Origin: Nissolia schottii
Lineage: Eukaryota > Streptophyta > Magnoliopsida > Fabales > Fabaceae
Assembly: GCA_003254905.1 (NCBI GenBank)
Contig: QANU01063982.1
Coordinates: 456,211-520,210, forward strand
Direction of reading: 5' to 3'
Length of the DNA stretch: 64,000 bases
Positions 32,868 to 42,890 of this stretch are shown in pieces (positions within the stretch are counted from its first letter, which is position 1; the number at the start of each line of letters is the position of its first letter). A model generated the notes under the pieces. That model searched no databases. It saw only the letters and a list, made by a program, of their open reading frames with translations, and was not told the DNA's origin. Position numbers and translations under genes: made by a program.

Positions 32868-33502
32868 TGTGCAACGTCATTAGAAAAGAGAAGATTTTCT
32901 TGGTAAACATTAGAAAAGAGAAGATACAAATATTAAGTTTCAAACCCATCTATTACCGGTTTGTCCAATATTTTTGGTGTCCTCCATTCAAATCCATTCG
33001 GATTATATTCAAATTTGGCAACTGCATAGTTACTTGAATGAAGAGGAGGTCCAACCTCTAAACAAATCTTTCCTTTTACATTTTATCGTGGAGCTTAAGA
33101 TAAGGTTGGACATGTTTAAGTCAACATTAATCAAGTTTGAGGCTAGCATTGTATGAAATTAATCGCCAATCAGGCTAGGATCTTGCCATGCTTGACTAAG
33201 TATATTAGATTTTTCATTTTTATGTGACTAAAGTATATTAGATGATCAAGCTCAAACATAAATATCATTAGTATGTTGAAAGTTTTGACCGTGTAATTAT
33301 TTAACTATATTCAATTCGAAGCTGTGTGTGTTCAAATAATTTAAAATGAGACCCGAATGTAATGTGTACGCCATTGTTGGTAATTGGTGCACATTGACGC
33401 TTTTATATTTGCCATATTAAATTAGCAATAAGATATTATTCAATGTGTGTATATACACACAATTATAATAACCAGCGGGGTGTTGAATTAGCGTTGACCG
33501 TC
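32868..33502. other. Intergenic DNA, no gene seen
   Basis: Short frames at 32840-33156 lack any domain. A 21-bp direct repeat containing TTAGAAAAGAGAAGAT occurs twice at 32880-32922. Confidence 0.35.
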
Positions 33503-33600
33503 AGTGAAACTCGAACCCAAGACTTCTGTCATTTAGACCAATGACTTATCCATTAGACTAGCATTACTTTTTGTAACATTTTATGCAACCATATTTATTA
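33503..33600 (-). mobile_element. tRNA-derived SINE, family 2, copy 2
   Basis: Minus-strand A-box-like TAGTCTAATGGATAAGTC and B-box-like GGGTTCGAGTTTC, with the same spacing and 5' flank as the copy at 8031-8130. Confidence 0.55.
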
Positions 33601-34496
33601 ATCCTCTGGGCCTCTCTTTTGTATTAAATAATCAGTGTTCTTCCCCTCTTCAATTCTGTTTGCTAGTAAAAAGAAGTAATTTAATAGAAAAAAAATTAAG
33701 TAGGAGAAGGAAGATGGAAATGGTGGTCATGGAAGAGAAATAAAAGAAAATAAATAACTACTTAGCCAAGTTTCAGTAGCAGAGATATTGAAGGCCACAT
33801 TCAATAGCAATTAAGAGCATCCATTTGCACTCAAAATAAAAATCAGAAAAAAGAAAAACAATGAAGTAAATCAGCCGAAGATGACACCCACTTTGTATGA
33901 GAAAACAGTAAATGAAAATTCAGATAAGTGCATAGCATAGGTAACATTGTGTTTGTTTTACAGTGATAGTTATGAATTATAGAAAATAATGAATAATGAA
34001 ATAACTAAAATAGATAAATACTTGACTTGATGTTAATTGTTAAATAAAAAACTTGTTAGTTCATTGACATTGTACTTCTGTTGCAGCAGGAAGCGTCCTT
34101 ACAGAGATGAATGCAAATTAAGAGAGCAACGCCAAAATGTTTTGACTATTTTCTAAATGTTGGTTCTCTTTTGATCACTATAACACAGACAATTTCTCAA
34201 TTTCTTTTACAAAGTAATCAAAAACAAAACAGAAAGATTTCTGGAAAAAAAAAACTAAAATAAAGGAATAAAAAGTTCTGAGCATACATCAATTTATGAA
34301 ACCAAAATTTGAAGGAAAAAAAAAAAATGTAACCTTCTCGACAGAAGTAAATGAACTTGACTCTGATTTTCTCCCCACGTACACACAAAGTACCATTCCA
34401 GAATTCAATCACATTGATTCAAAATACGATTAAAATTGAAGACAATGAAAACTGTTCGTTCACTTTTTTTTGCCCTTTTGATTGCAACGTTGCATA
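33601..34496. other. Intergenic DNA, no gene seen
   Basis: AT-rich, with A-rich runs near 33690, 33840 and 34240-34328. No coding content. Confidence 0.4.
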
Positions 34497-35294
34497 TAGG
34501 GCTGTTAAAATGAGCCCGACCCGCAAGTTAGGTTAAATGAATGAACTTTACATACAAAAAATAGACCTGTAAAATTTAAAAAAAAATAGTCCTGCCCGTT
34601 TAGATCCGCGGGCTAAATGGGTCAGCCCGTGATTTTTTTTTAAATACCAAAATTTTAAAAGTTTTATTTTAGACTCTAAATTTTATTTTAAAATTTAAAA
34701 GTTTAGAGTTTAACTATTTAGACTTATAATGGAGCATGTTTAACTATTTGTTATGTTTAACTACTTAACTATATTATATTGTTATAGAGCTAAAGTGTTA
34801 TGACATAAATAGTAATAAATTTTGCATTTCATTCGTTCAATGAGCGCCTACGCTCTACAAGTTAATATATAGTTTCAAACCTTGTTTATTATTGATTAAT
34901 TTACGAGAAAGAGTTCCAATTGTGTTTTTTATCAATAACTTAACAGTACTCACATCAATATTATATGTTATCATTTAATTAATGAAAATTGTATTAATTC
35001 ATGAATCGATTTCAGCATTTGATAACATTTGATATCTTTCAAACGTGATAGTTGAAGGAACAAAAAAAATAATATAATCTCGGAATTAACCATTTAAATT
35101 ATTTCTTTTCGATTAATTAATAGATAGACGATAAAAAATAGATAAAAATGATTGCACATACTTATTCATTTCATATTTAAAACCATAAAAAATAGACTAA
35201 AAATGGACTAACATACTGACACATTTAGGCCGGTAAATTAACCATAAATAAGCCAAACAATATAATTTTGGCCCGACCCATTTTACACCCCCTA
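34497..35294. mobile_element. hAT-like non-autonomous element
   Basis: The left end TAGGGCTGTTAAAATGAGCC pairs with the right-end complement TAGGGGGTGTAAAATGGGTC. The flanking octamers GTTGCATA and ACTGCACA share five positions, compatible with an eroded 8-bp duplication. GACCCGC- and GGGTCAGCCCG-type words lie just inside the ends around a long A/T interior. Same family style as 15433-15736. Confidence 0.55.
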
Positions 35295-35299
35295 ACTGC

Positions 35300-36733
35300 A
35301 CACTTAACGTTTGCAATCCTTATTTAATATCAATTGAATATAAACGTCAGACACATCACATTTGCAACCACATTCAATGTCAATTGACTTGAAATGTATA
35401 TCAAATCATTATTTGATATATTTTCCTATTTTACTTTATTGTAATTTTTTATTCAAAATAAAAAAATAACACTTCAAATATATCCTATTATTTATATTCT
35501 TAGCGCTAGCATAAAATATAATAATATTTTTCTTAGGTTAAAATTATTTACTTGATCAAATTAAATTCTCTAAATTTAATTATCAAATAATATTTAAATA
35601 ATTCTATAGCAAAGATTAGAAAATTCGTTAGTGTGTGATCCTATAGGTTCAATACTAAATTGGTAGTAAATTAGTCTCACTAATTTACTAATCAAGGTTG
35701 GCGTCTAACAACACTCTTCAACGGCCAGATAGTATGAAAGTAATTTATTTTTACTAACAAGAACCTTTGAAGAAATTAAATAAAATTCCTTCCACCCTTC
35801 TAGCTCTTGGTTAACCTTAGAGTATGGTATCGTTGTTAAACTTTAATTAGTTACCAATATTATAATTAACTAGTGTACGACCCAAGAAACTCATTTCTTT
35901 ATTCATTCAATCCTCTTGGCCAAGGTCTTAAATTTATTATAATCATAGAGCTCAAACTCATTTTTTTTAGGTTGCCTGCCCGGTATCCAAGGCTTAGCCT
36001 TGACTAATCCGGGTCGACCCGGGTCGCGCACCTGGCTATGGCAAGTGAGTCTCCCAGCAAAGATAACTGCATACACAAGGTCTCGAACTCAGGACCTTGC
36101 TTAAGCGATACCAAGCCGCTTACCACTTAGACTAACCCCCGTTGGTAGAGCTCAAACTCATTACTGAGAGTTGATGGATTCTTTCTTGACCAATTATTAA
36201 TTCTACAAGTATTTAAATGTACACAATACCCATTTAACTAGCACCCTAAGGCACTAGCAGAATCAAAGTACAATAAATAACTTTGTTAATTACCATGATA
36301 GTCTCATGTCAAAAGAAACTCAAATACCATGTTACTCATGAGAATATCCTATTGATAAATTAATGGTAATTATAACAATTAGAATATGTAAGCGGAGTTA
36401 GTTCAATGGTCATATCTCCATATGCACAATCTATATATGTAGCTTAATAAATGAGATCTATTAATCTTCATCCAATGAAAAATGTCACATATATATTGAT
36501 CTATTTGGATCATTAATGTCCTTCTTAAGAATCCTACGACTAAGGACAATTTAGACTAAATTATAAAAGACTTATATCTCATTTCTATGATCTCTATTAT
36601 AATATTAAGTCTTTAAATTTAGTCAAGGACCTTATTATATTAAATAAATAAATAATAAATATTATAACAAAACAAATTATTTGATGCATGATAGATTGGA
36701 CCTTAGGGCATACTTATATATAATCCCAATAAT
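35300..36733 (-). mobile_element. Copia LTR region of a minus-strand fossil, carrying a SINE
   Basis: On the minus strand a polypurine-tract-like AAGTGGGAGATTATTGGG (near 36730) marks the border between the copia coding relic at 36840-37249 and LTR-like sequence running to lower coordinates. A tRNA-type SINE interrupts it at 35963-36145. The far LTR boundary is not defined; 35300 is an estimate. The element is a broken fossil. Confidence 0.5.
35963..36145 (-). mobile_element. tRNA-derived SINE, family 1, with a 17-bp target duplication
   Basis: Perfect 17-bp direct repeats TAGAGCTCAAACTCATT flank it at 35946-35962 and 36146-36162. On the minus strand the element begins CCAACGGGGGTTAGTCTAAG, with the A-box-like GTCTAAGTGGTAAG. 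It has the B-box-like GAGTTCGAGACC about 40 bp later and ends in an A-run. Length is 183 bp. The perfect duplication suggests a fairly recent insertion into the older copia LTR. Confidence 0.85.
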
Positions 36734-36839
36734 CTCCCACTTGCACTAGAGCCAATCAGTCATGTGTTGCATTCCCAACTCCCACTTGTGCTTGTCAAAC
36801 TCCTTTGAATTAAGAGTTTTTGTGAAGGGATTTGCTTCA

Positions 36840-37249
36840 TTTTCCTTTCCACTTACTTTTTGAATTTCAACATCACCACGCTCAATGATTTCTATAATCA
36901 AGGGATACTTCTGTTAAATATGTTTGGACTTTTGGTGTGGTCTAGGTTCCTTTGCTTGAGTAATAGCTCTGCTATTGTCACACATCAATGGAACTGGTTC
37001 CTCTATTCAAGGAATCATACCAAGCTCATATATGAACTTCTTCATCCAAACTGCTTCTTTAGCTGCCTCACTTATTGTTATATATTCTGCTTTAGTCGTT
37101 GAATCAACTATTGTAGCTTGTTTAGAACTTTTCCAACTCACTGCACCACCGTTTAAGGTGAAAACATAACTTGAAATGTATTTGTTGTAGTCTTTATCTA
37201 ATGCAAAACTAGCATTAGTATAACCTTTCAGCTTTAGTTGAGGGACCAA
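36840..37249 (-). mobile_element. Ty1/copia fossil, RNase H part
   Basis: The minus-strand peptide contains LKGYTNASFALDKDYNKYIS, then AVSWKSSKQATIVDSTTKAE and EAVWMKKFIYELGMIP, the RNase H end of copia pol. It stands directly before the polypurine-like tract and LTR region at lower coordinates. The rest of pol is not present on this strand, so the element is 5'-incomplete. It is a different insertion from the plus-strand copia fossil that begins just beyond 37250. Confidence 0.8.
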
Positions 37250-38767
37250 TTAAGAAAATAGTGTTAAAGTTTATAGACCAAATATGGTATTAACCCTAAA
37301 AATTTTATGTGTAGTTTATACCCGAATTTCTTCACGACAACACACACAGGTGAGACCTTAAAGAATGTCAAGAATATATGATTGGTTATGAATCCCCTAT
37401 TAATATAAACTATCTTGAGTCAATCAAATACTTTTTTACGACAAGATTTTATAAGTGTCATTTTAATTTTTCCAACATTAGGGGGGAGAAAATAAGCAGT
37501 TGAAATAGAAAATTGCATGAATACATTGTCATTATCACATGTAGATCTTTTTTTTTTTTTTCCTCATTAAGTCCAAGTTTTATTCCTCCAAACTCAGATT
37601 GTGCTTTGTTAAGTCCAAGATGAGATATAAAGCATAACTTTTAGCATGAGAATTTTCAAAAAACTTGGAGTTGACTATACAGAGATATATTCTCTCATGG
37701 TTGTAACATCCTGAATTTTCCTTACGAGAATTTCGCAAAAATCCCAATTTTTGCTTAATTAAAAGCACATTAGATGCGATTATTTGGACTGAAAAAATTA
37801 TTTAGAACATTAATTGCTTTCAAACGCCAGTCATGTAATTGTTTCTTGATCTCGCGGAGTGCCACGAGGTCCGTGCCAAATTTTGACAAAAATCAGAATT
37901 TCGGTAGACACTTAAGGTATCTGTGAAAATTTCCTCCGGGCAATAAATTCACGAATACCTTAACCGGACATACTTTTATGATCCGAAAAATTAGTAGATC
38001 GCGGACATGTGCTCGAAATATTTTTAGGATATCCGAACACGAGCGAAAAATGACAAAACGCGATCAAACATGATCGCGAAATAAATTGACCTGATTTGGG
38101 AATTAATTCCCACGTCAGTGAAAGGAAAATAAAGAAAAAAAATAAAGAAAAGGACAAAAGGGAAAATAATTAAAAGGGTGAAGGGCAAAAGGGGAAAAAT
38201 GAAATTTAGGATATAAAAGGAAATAAAAATTAAAGAAAGGGCAAAAAGGTAATTAAGCTTAAAGGATAATTTTGAAAAAAAAAAAAGAAAAAAAAAAGAA
38301 AAGAGATGGAAAACGTAAACAGCTTCTTAAGGAAGCTAAAGGCACCCCTGTGCCTATAAATAAACCCACGGCCTCAGAAGCCATTTCTCTTAAGTTTTGG
38401 ACTGCTGTGCTGTTACTCTATCCGTTTGTGAGCACGACGATCACTCCATCGGACTCAGAAAAAATAGCAAGATCATCCTAAAGCTCTTGGGAGTCGTTTC
38501 TGACAACTTCCTATTGCGCCTGAAAAGTGGGTAATCCTAAGCCCACTGTCTATGTGGTTTATGTTATGACTGTATATATGTATTTTTGTGCATTTGACTG
38601 AAAAACTACTTTGTACAAATGATAGGGAATAAGGCGCATAGGTTAGATTTTGAGGATTTTACTGTTTGAAAATCATAAGTGTACTGATTGGATCACTGTG
38701 AAGCAGAAATGTTACGCACAGAAAACCCCCGGAAAAGTTACTCTCTGGGGCGAATTTTTTTTACTGT

Positions 38768-38955
38768 GGGATTCGAATGAAATCCCCAGGGATTCGAATG
38801 AATTCCCAAGAGATTTCAGTCGAATGCAGGAGGTTTCAATCGAATGAAAGCCTGAGCAGGATTTCAATTGATTGAATTCTCGAGGGATTCGAATGAAAGA
38901 ACTCGCGGAGTTTCATTCGAATGCACCCTTAGTCATTCGAATGAAACCTGAAGCG
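38768..38955. repeat. ATTCGAATGAA palindrome-bearing array in LTR A
   Basis: About eight copies of ATTCGAATG or variants (TTCAATCGAATG, TTCAATTGATTG) in 190 bp, on both strands. They lie downstream of the presumed transcription start. The TTCGAA core is itself palindromic. Confidence 0.75.
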
Positions 38956-39323
38956 TTTGAGTCTCTTAGTTTTTCTACATGTTCCACCCAGCATAGAAGC
39001 TCAGATCATTGTACATGAGTATAACTATTGAGATGATTATGTGATTATGGGTTTTGGTAAATCATGCATCATGAGGATAGATCACTAGAGGATTGTTGTT
39101 TAATGAATAAAAGGTAATGAATGAAAGATGATAATGAAATGTAGGAACAAGAGCATGATGAGAAAAGATAAATGTGCATATGAGAGAAAAGAAAGATGAT
39201 ATGCATGGCATGTGATAGCAAGAGAAATGGATTATGATGTGATGAGTATGTGTATGATATGGTCCGCTTCCAGCTTAGCCAAGAGGGCGGCCCCTCGCCA
39301 CCTAATCGGTAGGGGTGGAGTCA

Positions 39324-39394
39324 TGTTTGCTCGGGGAACAAACAGCGAAGGCAGGTCGTACACCATCAGGGGACGACGGTCTTAAGGTGTACGA
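39324..39394. repeat. Hairpin pair in LTR A
   Basis: Hairpin 1: TGTTTG (39324-39329) pairs with CAAACA (39339-39344) around CTCGGGGAA. Hairpin 2: TCGTACACC (39356-39364) pairs perfectly with GGTGTACGA (39386-39394) around 21 nt. They lie about 0.9-1.0 kb from the LTR's 3' end. Confidence 0.7.
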
Positions 39395-41656
39395 GGAAGT
39401 ACTGGGACACAGGCAGAGTTATGATGAAAGATATGATGACTGGTATGAGAACATGCATTGAAATCTGTGCCTCATCGGCATGATGACCTATTGCATAGAT
39501 ACTATGAAATGTCCCGTGCCTGGCAAGCATGGTGGAAGGTTTACCGCGCAACATATGCGTGATGATCAGTGGTGTCTGTCAGCATACATGTTTATGTGGG
39601 TATGATGTAGTTATGTAACGACGGTTAGGAGTAGACAGCGCGAGAACCTAGATAAGAAAGACTAGTCCCCCTGATCACATAGTAACATAGATAAAGTTCA
39701 GGATCCTAGGCCAAGATAATAATCAGTAGGTTTTTAGTATGCATGATCACTTAGAAACCCCTGAACGGCCGGGAGGATAACCGAGAAAATGAACCAGTGT
39801 TAGTGCTAAGGAACCCCACTGAGGACCAAGTGTTCTCACCCCCAACCACTCAGTTATGGATCCAGGTATGCAGAGCAGTTGGACTGACAGCAGATGGAAG
39901 TCAAGGCCCGGGGATGACAGTGACATTTGGATGGCATATGTTTTGTATGATGACTTATGACTTGTATATGTTTTGTGTACATATATATTATTATGACGAT
40001 GTGTACTTATATTAGACCTTGGTTGTATTTATGTATATATGCACATATACTCTTTATGTTCTACTACAGTTACCCCAAACTTATAGCGACTGTTGTTATA
40101 TATTCTCTAAATCACGCACGGCTCCTAGTTTTTAAACTGATACGGAAAAAGAATGATTTTCAAATTGGTCCATATTTTCATATACGAGATATTTTGCAAA
40201 GGTAAAAATGCGGGCTAAAAGTAACTCGACACAACGAATAACAACCCTGTGAGCATTGCTTGCTACCATGGAAATAGGCAGTTAGCAAGGGTGTTACAAT
40301 GGTGAATATAATTTTATTCGGACAGTTAATTAAAAAAAAACTTAGACATGCGTCTATAAGCTTATTAATATGGCTTACTAGCTAACAAAATTCAACAAAA
40401 ATCTCTAAAGGATTTAAAATAGCTGAAGCACATAAAATTTTTTAGGAAAATTTGTTTATTAAGGCTTCAACAATCCTTGTGGATTAAAATAATCATGATG
40501 TATGTATAGTACAATTGTAACACCCTAGCTTAGCAGTTTATGCTTAAGTCATAATTTGCGTCTGCTAAGTTGTTATCTGCTGTGTGGGAATACTGGTAGT
40601 CCCTACTTTACTTCGAAAATAATTAAGTTAACTGAAAATAAGGACCCCCTTTTTTTTTTCCAAACATAAATTGCTTTTATGCGTCAAAGTAGAACCATGC
40701 GTGTGAACTATCATAAGTCCCATATAGTTGTATAACAGATAAGTGCGAGCGTTGTCCGTCACACCAATACATACATAAACAGTAAAGTAAATAGTACCAA
40801 GGAGGGTCTAACAGATAAAGTCATACATGGCAGAAATAATATATAATTGTCATAAATATTGTACTGATACATCAAAAGGGCCATATGTATCCTAAGCCCG
40901 TACATATCATTAAGTCTGCAAGCAACATACATCAAAATACACATACAACTATAGCTACTAAGGTGCTATTTCTGATGACAGGGTCTGGTCCGGACTCTGG
41001 CTCGTCCTCGTGGGGCTCCTCCTCTGGCTCGGGGTCCACCGTCCTAAATCTGCTGCGAAGGATCTTCCGCTTCTTCGGCGGTGTAGACATCAGGCTCTCC
41101 TGAAGCCACAAGTGAGTGGGGGTGAGAACGGTGGTTCTCAGTGGATAACTGTAGGGTCGTGGGGATCTGGTTACTCACTTATGCTTCGGCCGTCCAGGGA
41201 TCTCTAAGTGATTCATGCATCTAGACATCCTACCAATTATTTCTTGCCTAAGTTCCTGGGCGGCTTTATCTAATTACTAGGTGATGGGGATCTAATCTTT
41301 CTTACTAAGTTATCGTGCTTCATCATTAGACTCTCGGTGCTACTATGACCGTCTCGTATGTGTCTCACGGACGGTCGACTCAACATGTACTCATAAGTAT
41401 ATATATATATATATACACATATATAATCAGATATAATCATACAGTTTATACAATTAGCAATTAAATATAATGCATGAGGGGATAGGGGTTCTCTTACGCG
41501 CCTGTGTCGCGTCCTTCTTCTTCGCTGCTGGATGCCCTCACCCCCTTGCAGACTGCGGGACCGTCGTCCCTCATACAGCCGCAACCTCTTGCAACCATTC
41601 AACTGATAGAATGGCGGGAGTGTACCCTGGCGATAGCACTGGCAGGCGAGGGCTCG

Positions 41657-41870
41657 CTTGTCCACGTCTGGGGGACAAGATCTCTCTTTTTCTTTCTCTG
41701 TCCACGTCTGGGGGACAGTCCTCCGCCACGTCTGGGGGCGTAGGTTGCTCACCACAACTGGGGGTGCGCCTGATGCCACGTCTGGGGGCATATCTGTTTC
41801 TCTTGATCCACGTCTGGGGGATCCTTTCGCCACGTCTGGGGGCGATACTTACACCACGTCTGGGGGTGTA
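41657..41870. repeat. Array of eight hairpin units with constant core and covarying arms
   Basis: Seven of eight units have the core CACGTCTGGGG; unit 4 has CACAACTGGGG. The flanking arms are complementary within each unit but differ between units: CTTGTC/GACAAG, CTGTC/GACAG, CGC/GCG, CAC/GTG, ATGC/GCAT, GATC/GATC, TCGC/GCGA and TACAC/GTGTA. Cores start at 41663, 41703, 41727, 41753, 41777, 41809, 41831 and 41855. Unit spacing varies from 22 to 40 bp. The region sits in the 3' third of LTR B when the LTR is read on the minus strand. Confidence 0.9.
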
Positions 41871-42366
41871 CTTACTCGTCTTTTAAATGTCATGACATAA
41901 AAGCACAAGCGTTCCTTACTTTCTTTTCTCTCATCCGGGTGGAAACCCGCGTTCAGATCTTTATCTGCGTATCATAATCATAACCCAGTCCGTCTCGCAC
42001 GGCTGGGGAGGGGCTTGTCAGGTATGACGTGCCAAGAGAGGGATTCCTATCACATAACTATGTCATAACTTCGGGCTACTCCAACCCTCTGTGGTCGGGG
42101 CCCGTCTTTAGACTTAACTGTTTCCCTAAATTACATTACCATCTTTGCACATTAATTTATTTAATTCTAGCGATCTATGGTTGCCCTAAGTCCTGTGGCA
42201 ACACTGCCTCATGATGCATGCACTGCTTGGTACTCATAATCTATTCTTGTTCTCTGCACCCCTTGGGTGGCTCATAGTAATGCAAATGACATAATGCAAC
42301 TGAATAAACAGGTACACATAACTGAATAAACTCATGTTTGTCACACCTAAAATCTTTTACCCGAAA

Positions 42367-42890
42367 AACCCATTTTTCGTTAGGATTTTTAATCATTCAT
42401 TGACCGATGGACTCAAAGCTTGACCCTAAAGTTTTTCATAGTTCTAAACCCACTTTTTATGAAAACAAACCCAGATTTTTAATTTCATTACTTGAAATTA
42501 CAGTTTTGCCCTTTTTGATCAAAAATCATTTTTTGCCCATAAAAACCGATTTTTCTTTGGAATTTTATTTCTCCATAACCCAATGGACCCAAGACTTGAC
42601 CCTAAGGTTTTTAATACCTCTAAACCCATTTTTCATGTTAATAAACCCAGATTTTTAGTCCAAACACCTGAAATTACAGATTTGCCCTCTTTTGCTTAAA
42701 ATACCATTTTTGTCCGAAAAACCGATTTTTCTTTGAAATTTTATTTCTCCATAACCCAATGGACTCAAGACTTGACCCTAAGGTTTTTGATACCTCTAAA
42801 CCCATTTTTCATAAAAAGAAACCCAGATTTTTAGTCTAAATACCCAAAAATCCCGAAATGACCATTTTGCCCTTTTATGCCAAAAACCTC
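42367..42890. repeat. Three ~175-bp tandem repeats in LTR B
   Basis: Each unit carries CCATTTTT, then ACCGATTTTTCTTTG, then CCAATGGACTCAAG and CTTGACCCTAA, then AAACCCAGATTTTTA. Copies start near 42367, 42541 and 42718; the first is the most diverged. Confidence 0.8.

Larger units (their letters stand above)
37702..40298 (+). mobile_element. Solo long LTR A (probable Ty3/gypsy, Tekay/Del-like)
   Basis: Starts TGTAACATCC and ends GGTGTTACA, flanked by the 5-bp direct repeat ATGGT (37697-37701 and 40299-40303). Length is 2,597 bp with no gag-pol, so it is best read as a solo LTR left by recombination. A TATA-type CCTATAAATAAACCC near 38355 indicates plus orientation with transcription from about 38390. 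A TTCGAATGAA array follows at 38768-38955 and hairpins at 39324-39394. The Ty3/gypsy assignment rests on the terminal sequence and great LTR length and is not certain. Confidence 0.75.

Noticed and set aside
35963-36145. Possible tRNA gene
   Set aside because: A and B boxes are present but there is no complete cloverleaf; the A-tail and 17-bp target duplication identify a SINE.
41657-41870. Zinc-finger or other coding repeat explanation for the hairpin array
   Set aside because: Unit spacing (22-40 bp) is not a multiple of three, so no frame keeps the core in register; the conserved property is arm complementarity.
41270-41900. Overlapping frames of up to 187 residues on both strands
   Set aside because: Inside solo LTR B; frames stay open because of the repeated hairpin core and GC content, not because of a gene.
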